A stretch of 64,000 nt of DNA, taken from assembly GCF_000472425.1 (NCBI RefSeq), contig NZ_AXAI01000002.1, forward strand, positions 472,748 to 536,747, given 5' to 3'. This stretch comes from Bradyrhizobium sp. Tv2a-2 (GTDB lineage Bacteria; Pseudomonadota; Alphaproteobacteria; Rhizobiales; Xanthobacteraceae). Positions within the stretch are counted from its first letter, which is position 1. Each line of letters opens with the position of its first letter. Positions 45,393-53,910 of this stretch are shown piece by piece. Position numbers and translations under genes: made by a program. Below the pieces are notes generated by a model. The model saw only the letters and a list, made by a program, of their open reading frames with translations, did not search any database and had not been told where the DNA came from.

Positions 45393-47258
45393 ATGGCGAA
45401 TAGCACTTTCAATCCGACGGCCCTAGCAAACGGCACATCTAATCTGATCGTGCGCGCTGATGCGCTCAATCCGTCGACCGACCTTGTTCAGGCCGGTGTC
45501 GTCTTCAACGATGCGACCAGGTTGCTTGAGGGCGGCACCTTCTTCGCGCCTTCGGGGAGCGGCAACCAGAATCCTGCTCTCGGCAGCTACACGACTGACC
45601 TGCATGCGGTGCAGAATGACATCGCCGCAATCCTTGCGACTCCGGCGAGCGCGACCGTCGGAGGTCAGGCATTTGCCGTGAATGCGACCGACACCGCCGT
45701 TCTGACCGAGGTCCAGAGTCAGCTCACTTCGCTGATCAATACGGCACCGCAGATCACCAACATTGCGAATATGCAGGCAACCGAGCAGACCCTGCACGCC
45801 GGGCAGAACGAAATCCTTCAGGAAATTGCATCCGATCCTCATCTCGCAGCTGCGCTGAATAACGTGCCGTTCCTTGCCAATACGGGCGGAAACGACGTTG
45901 CATTCCAGCTCCTGCCCGCGGGCGCTGACGATCCGGCTGCGCTTTCGGCGGCGACGGCTGGAACAAGCTTGAAAGCTGTGGGCGAGGTCTTCAACGCGGC
46001 CGCTGATCTGGCGATCGGCGGCATCAACAACGCAAATCTTAACGAGGTCACGACCGATCTGACCGCGGTTTCGCAGGGGCTGAACAATATCATCAACAAC
46101 AAGACGATGCTCGCGCAGATCGAGACTGGCGAGACGGCGAATGCTGCAGCGCTTACGACGATCCACCTTGAGACAGCGCTGGCGCAGGTCAACCTCCAGC
46201 TCAACAAATATGACGGGATGTCCGCAAGCGGCCAGAACGAGGGATTTCGCGGCACCGCCGACAACCTGCTCGACATCATTGACATCATTCAAGGCGATGC
46301 CAACCTGAATACCGCGGCGGGAGGCACCGGTACTGCGGGGCATATTGGTGGCTTCGCTGAAATGCCGGGCAATCTCGAGGGGACCACCAACAAGTTCCAG
46401 GACAATCAGGCCCAGACCAATTTCTGGGCGGCGTTTCTGTCCGAAGCCAATACGATCAATGCCCACCTGCAGAAGGTGTCCACCGGCGGCGAGCAGGCCA
46501 GCCAGGCGCTCATCACGCAGATTGAGAATTATCAGCAGTTCGGCGCCAACTTCGATGCGGCGCAAGGCCCGATCTTCGAGGCACGCTTCGACAATGAATT
46601 GTTGGGCGGAACGCTGGTCACCGATACCCAAAATGCTGTGAAGGCACTGCAGGGAATCCTCAATGGCGATACTGGCGCCGCCCTCACCGCGGACCACGCG
46701 ACAGTTGCCGCGGCCGGGCAGGGATTTGCTGCCGACGCCATGGATGTTTCCGGAAACAATCTCCCGGTCGGCGGCGGCACCTATGTCGGCTCGGCGACAA
46801 CGGTCACCACGGCGACATCGGTCAATGGTGTTGCGCACGGCACCATTCCAGTCACAGCGACGCCGAACATTGCCAACGGCACCGGCGGGACGCCGGCATC
46901 CGGCACCACAACATCGGGCGGCGGCTCTGGGTCGGGTTCCGGTGCAGGTACTGGCTCGGGAAGTGGAAGTGGAAGTGGAAGTGGCGGCAACGCCGGCAAT
47001 CACGACGGCTGTTCGGGATGCGGCAGTGGTACGGGAGCAGCAAGCGGCGCAAACGATACTGGCGCGAACCAGCAGCACGATTCCGGCCACAACGGCGGCG
47101 GATTAGCCAATGACATTGCCGCGCTCCTGCAGGCACTGCAGGGCGGTAACACGAGTGCCGTCAACGCTGCTGTCACAGCATTGGGCAACGACATTCACAA
47201 TGATCCCGGTGCTGCCTCGACCGCAAGCCACATGCACCTCGCGCATCTCTGGCATTGA
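45393..47258 (+). CDS. Large Gly/Ser/Ala/Asn-rich protein, candidate type I secretion cargo
   Basis: A 621-residue protein with no signal peptide and no RTX nonapeptides. Residues 1-440 are helical, rich in Ala, Asn, Thr and Leu, with repeated patterns (for example NEVTTDLTAVSQGLNNIIN). Residues 500-541 are a Gly-Ser tract, followed by CSGC (540-543) and a His-rich end (ASHMHLAHLWH). Only four tyrosines occur (66, 273, 380, 464); Tyr273 (NKYDGM) and Tyr380 (IENYQQ) have an acidic residue within two positions. Lack of a Sec signal and its place directly after the exporter make it the likely cargo. It contains four GGAAGT hexamer copies (46959-46982). Confidence 0.8.
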   Translation: MANSTFNPTALANGTSNLIVRADALNPSTDLVQAGVVFNDATRLLEGGTFFAPSGSGNQNPALGSYTTDLHAVQNDIAAILATPASATVGGQAFAVNATDTAVLTEVQSQLTSLINTAPQITNIANMQATEQTLHAGQNEILQEIASDPHLAAALNNVPFLANTGGNDVAFQLLPAGADDPAALSAATAGTSLKAVGEVFNAAADLAIGGINNANLNEVTTDLTAVSQGLNNIINNKTMLAQIETGETANAAALTTIHLETALAQVNLQLNKYDGMSASGQNEGFRGTADNLLDIIDIIQGDANLNTAAGGTGTAGHIGGFAEMPGNLEGTTNKFQDNQAQTNFWAAFLSEANTINAHLQKVSTGGEQASQALITQIENYQQFGANFDAAQGPIFEARFDNELLGGTLVTDTQNAVKALQGILNGDTGAALTADHATVAAAGQGFAADAMDVSGNNLPVGGGTYVGSATTVTTATSVNGVAHGTIPVTATPNIANGTGGTPASGTTTSGGGSGSGSGAGTGSGSGSGSGSGGNAGNHDGCSGCGSGTGAASGANDTGANQQHDSGHNGGGLANDIAALLQALQGGNTSAVNAAVTALGNDIHNDPGAASTASHMHLAHLWH

Positions 47259-47291
47259 TTGCGGACAGCCGGCCCAACGCCGCGACAGCGC

Positions 47292-47330
47292 AAGACCCGG
47301 CGCAGACCCTATTTCTGCGCCGGTGGTCTT
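47292..47330 (+). terminator. Hairpin after the candidate cargo gene
   Basis: CCGGCGCAGA and its exact complement TCTGCGCCGG enclose a 7-base loop; the stem is extended by AAGACC/GGTCTT with a small bulge. It lies 34 bases after the cargo stop. No T-run follows, so it may act as an attenuator before the sulfotransferase gene, which begins 40 bases on. Confidence 0.55.
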
Positions 47331-47369
47331 GGCCGTGAGTGAACGATCAATCAACCCCGTGGAATTGCA

Positions 47370-50300
47370 TTGCAACGCCTCGATCAGCATCAGGCTGCCA
47401 TAGCGCGCGCTGAGGTGAGCCTCGCGCTCATGCCACGATCGGCGCTTGCGCATCTTGGCCTCGCCGATGCCTTGCGCCGGGTCAATCAATTCGATGATGC
47501 GATTGAAGAATATCGGCGAGCCCTCGCGATCGATTCCAGTCTTGCCGAAACACACCTCAATCTTGGCGGCGTTCTGCAGGTCACAGGTCGTCGCGACGAA
47601 GCAATCCGCTGCTATCAGCGGGCGCTGGCCATCAATCCCGGCCTCGGCGAGCCGCACTACAATCTCGGCAATCTCTACACCGAGGTCGACAATCTGCACG
47701 CTGCGATCTGCCATTACGAGCGGGCCATAGAGCTCAAGCCGTCATGGGCCGAAGCGTACAACAACCTTGCCAATGTCCTGCAGAAGCAGGCCCGATACGA
47801 GGACGCGCTCCACTACTACAACGAGGCCATTCGCCTGAGGCCGCAATATGCTTCGGCGCGCCGCAATCTGGCCAACGCGCTGAAGGCGCTCGATCGCTTC
47901 GATGAGGCGATTGAACAATATCGCGCCGTGCTCGCCATCGAACCCGACGATCCCACCGCCCTCAACCTGCTCGCTTCCGCAATGCTGGTGGTGGGCGAGC
48001 TGGATGATGCGGCCCGAACCTTTGAGCGCGCGCTCGGGTTCGCCCCGCACAATCTCGGCATCCAGCTCAACTACGCCGCAATCAGGAAATTCTCGCCAGG
48101 CGAGTCCCGGCTCGCCCGGCTCGAAGACCTCGCAGGACGCGAGGACACGCTCTCCGATCATGATCGGATTGCGTTGCATTTCACGCTCGGCAAGGCATTT
48201 GCGGACCTGGGCGATGGCGAACGATCGTTTTACCACCTCAGCGCGGGCAATCGTATCAAGCGAAGATTCATCGCCTACGATGAACACGCAACGCTCGCCT
48301 ATCTCGATCGTATCCGCGAGGTCTTCTCACGCGAAGTCGTGCGCGCAAAATCCGGTCATGGGCATGTCTCCGAGGCCCCGGTCTTCGTGCTGGGTATGCC
48401 GCGCTCCGGAACAAGCCTGGTCGAACAGATCCTCGCCAGCCATCCCCGCGTCTTCGGGGCCGGCGAGCCCAATCATCTTGCGGTGGTCACCGCCGAGTTC
48501 GCGACGCATTGCGCGCGCACTTTTCCAGAAATGCTGCCCGAGATGCCGGATCGCGATTTGGCCGCGCTTGGCAAGGCCTATATCGAACGCTTGCGCCCCT
48601 CGGCGGCGGGCGTGGATCGCATCATTGACAAGATGCCGTCGAACTTCTTGTTCGTGGGCCTTATTCATCTGGCGCTCCCGCGCGCGCGGATCATCCATGT
48701 CAGGCGCGACCCGGTCGACACCTGCCTGTCCTGCTTCTCCCTGTTGTTCTCCGAAGACCAGCCCTTCGCCTACGACCTCGCCGAGCTCGGGCGCTACTAC
48801 AAGGCCTACGAGGCTTTGATGGCGCACTGGCGCGCCATCCTGCCGCAGGGCTCGATGCTGGAACTGCAATACGAGGACCTTGTCGCGGATATCGAGGCGC
48901 AGGCGCGTCGCCTCATCGAATATTGCGGCCTGGACTGGGATCGGCGTTGTCTTTCGTTCCACGAGACACAGCGGCCGGTCAGAACCGCAAGTGTCGCCCA
49001 GGTTCGCGCGCCGATCAATTCCAATTCGGTCGGGCGCTGGCGTCTCTATGGTGCCCGCCTGAAGCCTTTGTTGAACGTGCTTGGGGTCGACCCGCCGCAG
49101 TCCGAGGCGCAGCACCGCGGACGGGCTGTCGTAGCCCCCCTGGCGCAATCTCTTCCGAACGATTCGGAGGGGAAGGCCGACCTCAGGATCCAGCGCGCCT
49201 TTCAACTGGCTATCAGGCTTCAGCAGCTCGGAAAGCTGGAGCAGGTCGAGCGTCTCCTCATCGCCGTGCTGGCTGCACGGCCGGATCATATCGCTTCACT
49301 GTCGATGTTGGGCTCGCTCTGTGCCAACGCCAATCGCATTGACGAGGCGAGCGCGTACTTCGAACGAATCATCGCCGCCGATCCGAGCTCCAGCGAGGCA
49401 TATGGAAGTCTTGCCGCGATTCACGCCTCTCGTGGCGCACTCGAGGCTGCATCGGCCTGTTACGAAAAGGCGCTGAGCCTGACGCCCGATCATCCTGGTA
49501 TCCGCTACGGATTTGCTGCGACGCTGCAGAGCCTCGGCAGGAACGCGGAGGCAATTGGGCATCTCAGGGGCGCGTTGGCGGTCAAGCCCGAGCATCTTGA
49601 GTCGCATTTCCTGCTGGGAAATCTGCTCTATGCGATGGGCAAGGACCGCGAGGCCGCTCAATGCTACCTCAAAGTTCTGCAGTTGAGCCCCCGGCATCCC
49701 GAAACCCACAACAACCTCGGCAATGTGCTGCTGCGGCAAGGGCACGCCGAGCGGGCGATTGCCTATTATCGGACCGCGATCGAGATCAAGCCGGTCTATG
49801 CCGATGCCCATGGCAACCTGGGCAATGCCTTGCTCGAGCTAAATCGTCTGGAAGAATCGATCGAGCAGAACCAGCGGGCACTTGAATTGAAGCCCGAGCG
49901 CTTTGGATCATACAACAATCTCGGCGTCGCACTGCAGGCGCTGGGTCGATTTGACGAGGCAAGGAACGCCTTTGAGCGGGCTCTCGAACTGTCCCCGAAC
50001 GAGGCGCCCATTCACCTCAATCTTGCGAACATGGGACGCTTCAAGCCGCGCGATCGGCGCCTCACGGGTCTGAGGCGGCTGCTGGCGGTGGTCGATACGC
50101 TCGACGAGGAGAAGCAGATCGCCGCGCATTTTGCCATGGGCAAGGCGCTTTCCGATCTCAAGCAATATGATGAGGCCTTCCATCACCTGAAGAGCGCGAA
50201 TGCCTTGAAGCGGAGGACCTTCGCCTACGACGAGCCGAAGCGCTTGGCAATGTTCGGGAACATCAAGGCTAAGTTCCCGTCCGAGCGCTTTCAGGCTCGC

Positions 50301-51119
50301 CTGGGCGACGGCGACGCGTCGTGGTCGCCGATCTTCATCGTCGGCATGCCGCGGTCGGGCACGACGCTGATGGAGCAGGTGCTGGCGAGTCATTCGAAGG
50401 TGTTCGGCGGCGGCGAACTTGAGACGTTCAAGGAATTGATCGGCGAATGCGCCAAGCACGAGGGCATTCCGCCGGCCTATCCGGACCTGATGGAGGCGCT
50501 GTCGCCGGAAGGAATTGCGCAGCTCGGTCGGCTCTACGCGCAGCGTGTGCGGGCCATGGCGCCCGATGCGGCGTATATCGTCGACAAGATGCCACTCAAC
50601 TTCGCATTTGTGGGCCTCATTCACCTGGCGCTTCCGCGCGCGCGCTTCATCCATGTTCGGCGCGATCCGCTCGACACATGCGTATCCTGCTTCTCCCTCC
50701 TGTTCACGGGAAGCCAGCCCTTTGCCTACGATCTTGCCGAGCTCGGGCGCTACTACCGTGGATACGAGTCTGTCATGGAACATTGGCGATGCGTGCTACC
50801 GCAGGGCATCATGATGGATGTGCAATACGAGGAGCTGGTCGAGGATATCGAAGGCGTCTCGCGCGCCGTGTTGCAACACTGCGGCCTGCAATGGGAAGAC
50901 GGATGCCGCAACTTTCACGACACCAGACGAGCGGTGCGGACAGCAAGCCTGATGCAGGTTCGCAAGCCGCTCTATCGATCTTCGATCGGCGGCTGGCATC
51001 GCTACGCAAGACACCTGACGCCGCTGGCGGACGCGCTCGGGCAGGGTGTTCCGGAGAGGGTCGCCGCCGAAGTGGAGGCGAGGACAGAACGGCATCCAGC
51101 CAAGGTACGCACTCGGTAA
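47370..51119 (+). CDS. Double TPR-sulfotransferase fusion protein
   Basis: A 1249-residue protein made of two similar units. Unit 1: TPR repeats (about residues 5-250), then a sulfotransferase domain with the PAPS 5'-phosphosulfate loop VLGMPRSGTSLVEQ (about 340) and 3'-phosphate motif IHVRRDPVDTC (about 440). Unit 2: TPRs (about 620-930), then IVGMPRSGTTLMEQ (about 988) and IHVRRDPLDTC (about 1093). A Glu follows each 5' loop (GAGEPN, GGGELE), in the place of the catalytic base of tyrosylprotein sulfotransferases. No signal peptide is present. TTG at 47370 is the longest start; ATG at 47430 is an alternative. It probably sulfates a protein or glycan using PAPS. Confidence 0.9.
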   Translation: MQRLDQHQAAIARAEVSLALMPRSALAHLGLADALRRVNQFDDAIEEYRRALAIDSSLAETHLNLGGVLQVTGRRDEAIRCYQRALAINPGLGEPHYNLGNLYTEVDNLHAAICHYERAIELKPSWAEAYNNLANVLQKQARYEDALHYYNEAIRLRPQYASARRNLANALKALDRFDEAIEQYRAVLAIEPDDPTALNLLASAMLVVGELDDAARTFERALGFAPHNLGIQLNYAAIRKFSPGESRLARLEDLAGREDTLSDHDRIALHFTLGKAFADLGDGERSFYHLSAGNRIKRRFIAYDEHATLAYLDRIREVFSREVVRAKSGHGHVSEAPVFVLGMPRSGTSLVEQILASHPRVFGAGEPNHLAVVTAEFATHCARTFPEMLPEMPDRDLAALGKAYIERLRPSAAGVDRIIDKMPSNFLFVGLIHLALPRARIIHVRRDPVDTCLSCFSLLFSEDQPFAYDLAELGRYYKAYEALMAHWRAILPQGSMLELQYEDLVADIEAQARRLIEYCGLDWDRRCLSFHETQRPVRTASVAQVRAPINSNSVGRWRLYGARLKPLLNVLGVDPPQSEAQHRGRAVVAPLAQSLPNDSEGKADLRIQRAFQLAIRLQQLGKLEQVERLLIAVLAARPDHIASLSMLGSLCANANRIDEASAYFERIIAADPSSSEAYGSLAAIHASRGALEAASACYEKALSLTPDHPGIRYGFAATLQSLGRNAEAIGHLRGALAVKPEHLESHFLLGNLLYAMGKDREAAQCYLKVLQLSPRHPETHNNLGNVLLRQGHAERAIAYYRTAIEIKPVYADAHGNLGNALLELNRLEESIEQNQRALELKPERFGSYNNLGVALQALGRFDEARNAFERALELSPNEAPIHLNLANMGRFKPRDRRLTGLRRLLAVVDTLDEEKQIAAHFAMGKALSDLKQYDEAFHHLKSANALKRRTFAYDEPKRLAMFGNIKAKFPSERFQARLGDGDASWSPIFIVGMPRSGTTLMEQVLASHSKVFGGGELETFKELIGECAKHEGIPPAYPDLMEALSPEGIAQLGRLYAQRVRAMAPDAAYIVDKMPLNFAFVGLIHLALPRARFIHVRRDPLDTCVSCFSLLFTGSQPFAYDLAELGRYYRGYESVMEHWRCVLPQGIMMDVQYEELVEDIEGVSRAVLQHCGLQWEDGCRNFHDTRRAVRTASLMQVRKPLYRSSIGGWHRYARHLTPLADALGQGVPERVAAEVEARTERHPAKVRTR

Positions 51120-51726
51120 TGCTACCCATTCGCCAGACGCAGGGTTTGCCCCGGGAGATCGATGCCTGCCCGACGATGAAGCCGTTGCGCGTCAGGCTGG
51201 TTGGCCGACATGCTGAGCGTCGTGGGCGTGCCGCGTTCGGGACCGAATCATCGTCGGGTCATTGCCGTTGCAAATCCAGAGTGATCCTCGCCGGGTGGTC
51301 GTCAGAGGGTGAGACAACATCGGTGTGCAACCCGTTGCGCTCCGGCAAGGGCTCGCGGCCACGATTGCGCCATCATTTGTTGGTGCTTTGTCTGGCGCGT
51401 TGAGCGATCGGCAGGATCTATTTCGCCATCGGGATTGATCCGCGATTTTCGGGCCGTCAACTGTCTGAAATGGCATCATTTTAAAGGTCTTATGCTGGCT
51501 CGGCCCGGTTATTCCTGACTATCGTCCAGATCACGGCCCGGCGGCATTTTTGCTGCTTGTGTTTTTTCCCCGAAACCATAACCAGCCTTTTTGACATCGG
51601 CGGGATGAGTGGCTTAAGTAGAACCCCAATCGCGCCGGAGACGCTAATGACGATGCGAAAACGCGCTGTTTTGTTGGTCGGTCGCCAAGCCGCGTGCACG
51701 CATCTGAAATCGAAAGAGGGCCTCGC
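51120..51726. other. 607-base intergenic region
   Basis: Short frames occur on both strands but none has a convincing start, composition or family match. It separates the sulfotransferase from the Mpo1-like operon and should hold that operon's promoter. Confidence 0.5.
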
Positions 51727-52257
51727 ATGACTGCCTATTTCAGGCGTCAGCTCATAGACTATGTCGAATATCACCGTGATCCCTGGAACTGCGCGGCTCA
51801 CGTATTTGGTATCATCGTCCTTTTCCTCGGCGCGGTTCTGCCGCTGACCATGCTGCGGCTTCCCGGGTTTGGTGGCCACGTCACTTTGGCGATGCTCCTG
51901 GCGCTGCCGGTGTTGATCTACTGGCTAGCGCTCGACCCCGCGCTGGGGCTCGCGATTCTCTGCTCGGCCATCGCGCTGCTCTCCATCGCTGCGGCCATTG
52001 TCGCCAATGTGAGTGCGCCGGCCGTTTGGGCTCTGACCGTGGTGCTGGTTGTGCTTGGCATCGCGGCGCAGGTCGTCGGCCACAGCGTCTTCGAACGGCG
52101 CAAGGCGTCGATGGCCGATCATCCCGCTCATTTCCTGCTCGGGCCGATGTTCGTGATGGCCAAGCTCTTCATTGCGTTCGGCTTCCGTCACGATCTGGCA
52201 GCCATCATCAGTCCGGGCGCCGAACCGGTACCGGCCGGCTATCCGGGCAATCGCTAA
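51727..52257 (+). CDS. Mpo1-like (DUF962) membrane protein, possible 2-hydroxy fatty acid dioxygenase
   Basis: A 176-residue protein with four or more membrane segments. The family His motifs are HRDPWNCAAHVFGI near residue 19 and DHPAHFLLGPMF near residue 135. Yeast Mpo1 uses Fe2+ to convert a 2-hydroxy fatty acid to the acid one carbon shorter. GAAAGAGGG lies upstream of the ATG. It is followed 21 bases later by an HpnA-like gene, which suggests a role in envelope lipid turnover. Confidence 0.85.
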   Translation: MTAYFRRQLIDYVEYHRDPWNCAAHVFGIIVLFLGAVLPLTMLRLPGFGGHVTLAMLLALPVLIYWLALDPALGLAILCSAIALLSIAAAIVANVSAPAVWALTVVLVVLGIAAQVVGHSVFERRKASMADHPAHFLLGPMFVMAKLFIAFGFRHDLAAIISPGAEPVPAGYPGNR

Positions 52258-52278
52258 GACGAGCCGAAATTTTTTTGC

Positions 52279-53283
52279 ATGACACGCATTCTTGTCACTG
52301 GCGGCAGCGGGTTCATCGGCCAACACTTGGTCTCCGAGCTTGTCGGGCGCGGGCACCAGGTCCGTGTGCTCGACGTCCGACTGCCCACGCGTCCGATAGC
52401 CGGGGTCGACTATGTCAAAGGCTCCGTGCTCGATCAGGCACGCATCCAGGACGCTCTGGCTGATGTCGACGAGGTCTATCACCTCGCAGCCCATCCCGGG
52501 ATGTGGAAGCGCGACCGCGCGGAATTCGATGCCATCAATTTCCAGGGCAGCAAGAACGTACTTGGTGCGGCACGCAAACGCGGTGTCGGCCGCTTCCTGC
52601 ATTGCTCGACCGAGTCCATCCTATTCCGCAGCACCGAGCCGGGCAGGGTTCCTGCGGAGGATTCGCGGCTGTCGGTCGACGAGATGCCGGGGCCTTACAC
52701 GCGCTCCAAGATGCTCGCCGATCAGCTCGCGCTCGATGCCGCGACATCCGGTTTTCCTGTCATTGTCGGCTGTCCGACCATGCCGATCGGTACCCATGAT
52801 CATAACACGACGCCGCCGACCCAGATGCTCCTGCACTTCCTCGGCGGCGGAGTGTTGCGGTTCTATCTCGATTTCATCGTCAATCTGGTTGACGTGCGCG
52901 ACGTTGCGCTTGGTCTCATTCTGGCGATGGAGAAGGGACGGGTTGGGAACCGCTACCTCCTGGGCGGCGACTCTGTTCCGCTCGGCCAGGTGCTTTCGCT
53001 GATGGCGGCCATCAGTGGGCGCCGCAAGCTGTTTGTTCCCATTCCCGGCCGTATAGCGGAGTTCGCTGCATCCGTGATAGAGTTCAACGCCAATTACATC
53101 ACCCGCCGCACGCCCGCGGCGACCGTCGAGGGCGTGCGCATCGCACGACGCGCCAGCGCACTGTCGATCGAGAAGGCCAAGCGCGAGCTCGGCTATGCGC
53201 CGCGCGCGATCGAGCCCGTCCTGCAGGAGACGATCGCTCGCATGACGGGCGCGCCTGTTAGCAAGGTCCTGAAGCATGCTTGA
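52279..53283 (+). CDS. HpnA-like NAD-dependent epimerase/dehydratase
   Basis: A 334-residue extended SDR. The cofactor loop is TGGSGFIGQH; the active-site pair is Tyr and Lys of YTRSK. Segments such as YHLAAHPGMWKRDR, PTMPIGTHDHNTTPP and NLVDVRDVALG match hopanoid-associated HpnA proteins and 3-beta-hydroxysteroid dehydrogenase relatives. HpnA itself is normally in hpn clusters, which are absent here, so this is probably a paralogue. No strong Shine-Dalgarno precedes the ATG (T-rich). Its end overlaps the next gene by 8 bases. Confidence 0.85.
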   Translation: MTRILVTGGSGFIGQHLVSELVGRGHQVRVLDVRLPTRPIAGVDYVKGSVLDQARIQDALADVDEVYHLAAHPGMWKRDRAEFDAINFQGSKNVLGAARKRGVGRFLHCSTESILFRSTEPGRVPAEDSRLSVDEMPGPYTRSKMLADQLALDAATSGFPVIVGCPTMPIGTHDHNTTPPTQMLLHFLGGGVLRFYLDFIVNLVDVRDVALGLILAMEKGRVGNRYLLGGDSVPLGQVLSLMAAISGRRKLFVPIPGRIAEFAASVIEFNANYITRRTPAATVEGVRIARRASALSIEKAKRELGYAPRAIEPVLQETIARMTGAPVSKVLKHA

Positions 53284-53902
53284 CGGTCTGGGCAATATCG
53301 GTGACGCCATCCTCAGCGGCTGGATCGTCGCCTGGCCCACCAGATTGCTGGCGCTGATCTGGTTCGCCTGGGTGGTGAGCTGGGTGGTCGCGGCATTCTG
53401 GTCGGGGCGCACCAAGGCACATGTGCCGACCTGGGAGTCCTGGGTCTATCGGCTGCCAATCCTGATTGGCGCGATCTTCCTGATGCCGCTGACCGCGCGC
53501 TTGGTCGGAGCTGCGCCGCTCTATCACGTCGGCAACATCGGCACCTACCTGCTCGCGCTGGTTACCGTGCTCGGCATCTCGTTCACCTGGTGGGCGCGGA
53601 TCCATCTCGGCCGCTTCTGGTCGAATGCGATCACCCACAAGGAGGATCATCGCATCATCGATACCGGCCCGTACGGCATGGTGCGGCATCCGATCTATAC
53701 CGGTCTCATCATCGCGATCCTCGCCACCGGCATTGCGGTCGGCACCTGGACTGCGTTGGTCGGCGCGCTGTGCATCTGCTTCGGCGAATGGCAGAAGGCG
53801 CGCATGGAGGAAGGGTTTCTATCCATCGAGCTCGGGCAGGAGGCGTACCGCAATTACAGCCGCCGCGTCCCGATGATCGTGCCGTTCCTGCGGCGCTCGT
53901 AA
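53276..53902 (+). CDS. Isoprenylcysteine carboxyl methyltransferase / PEMT-like membrane methyltransferase
   Basis: A 208-residue membrane protein with five or more transmembrane helices and the C-terminal SAM-binding signature GPYGMVRHPIYTGLI followed by EEGFLSIELGQEAYRNYSRRV. Prokaryotic members methylate small lipids or unknown substrates. It overlaps the HpnA-like gene by 8 bases, so the two are translationally coupled and likely share a lipid substrate. Confidence 0.9.
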   Translation: MLDGLGNIGDAILSGWIVAWPTRLLALIWFAWVVSWVVAAFWSGRTKAHVPTWESWVYRLPILIGAIFLMPLTARLVGAAPLYHVGNIGTYLLALVTVLGISFTWWARIHLGRFWSNAITHKEDHRIIDTGPYGMVRHPIYTGLIIAILATGIAVGTWTALVGALCICFGEWQKARMEEGFLSIELGQEAYRNYSRRVPMIVPFLRRS

Positions 53903-53910
53903 GCCCAAGC

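Noticed and set aside
45423..47090. A 555-codon open frame on the minus strand inside the candidate cargo gene
   Set aside because: It is antisense to a plus-strand gene with a good start and natural composition; its product is Arg/Cys/Val-rich and matches no family, as expected for a shadow in GC-rich DNA.
45393..47258. RTX-type calcium-binding repeats in the candidate cargo
   Set aside because: I looked for GGxGxDxux nonapeptides and found only Gly-Ser stretches and single GGND/GGTG segments, so the protein is not called an RTX protein.
51120..51726. Possible small genes in the gap after the sulfotransferase gene
   Set aside because: Candidate frames have no Shine-Dalgarno and biased composition; none could be supported.
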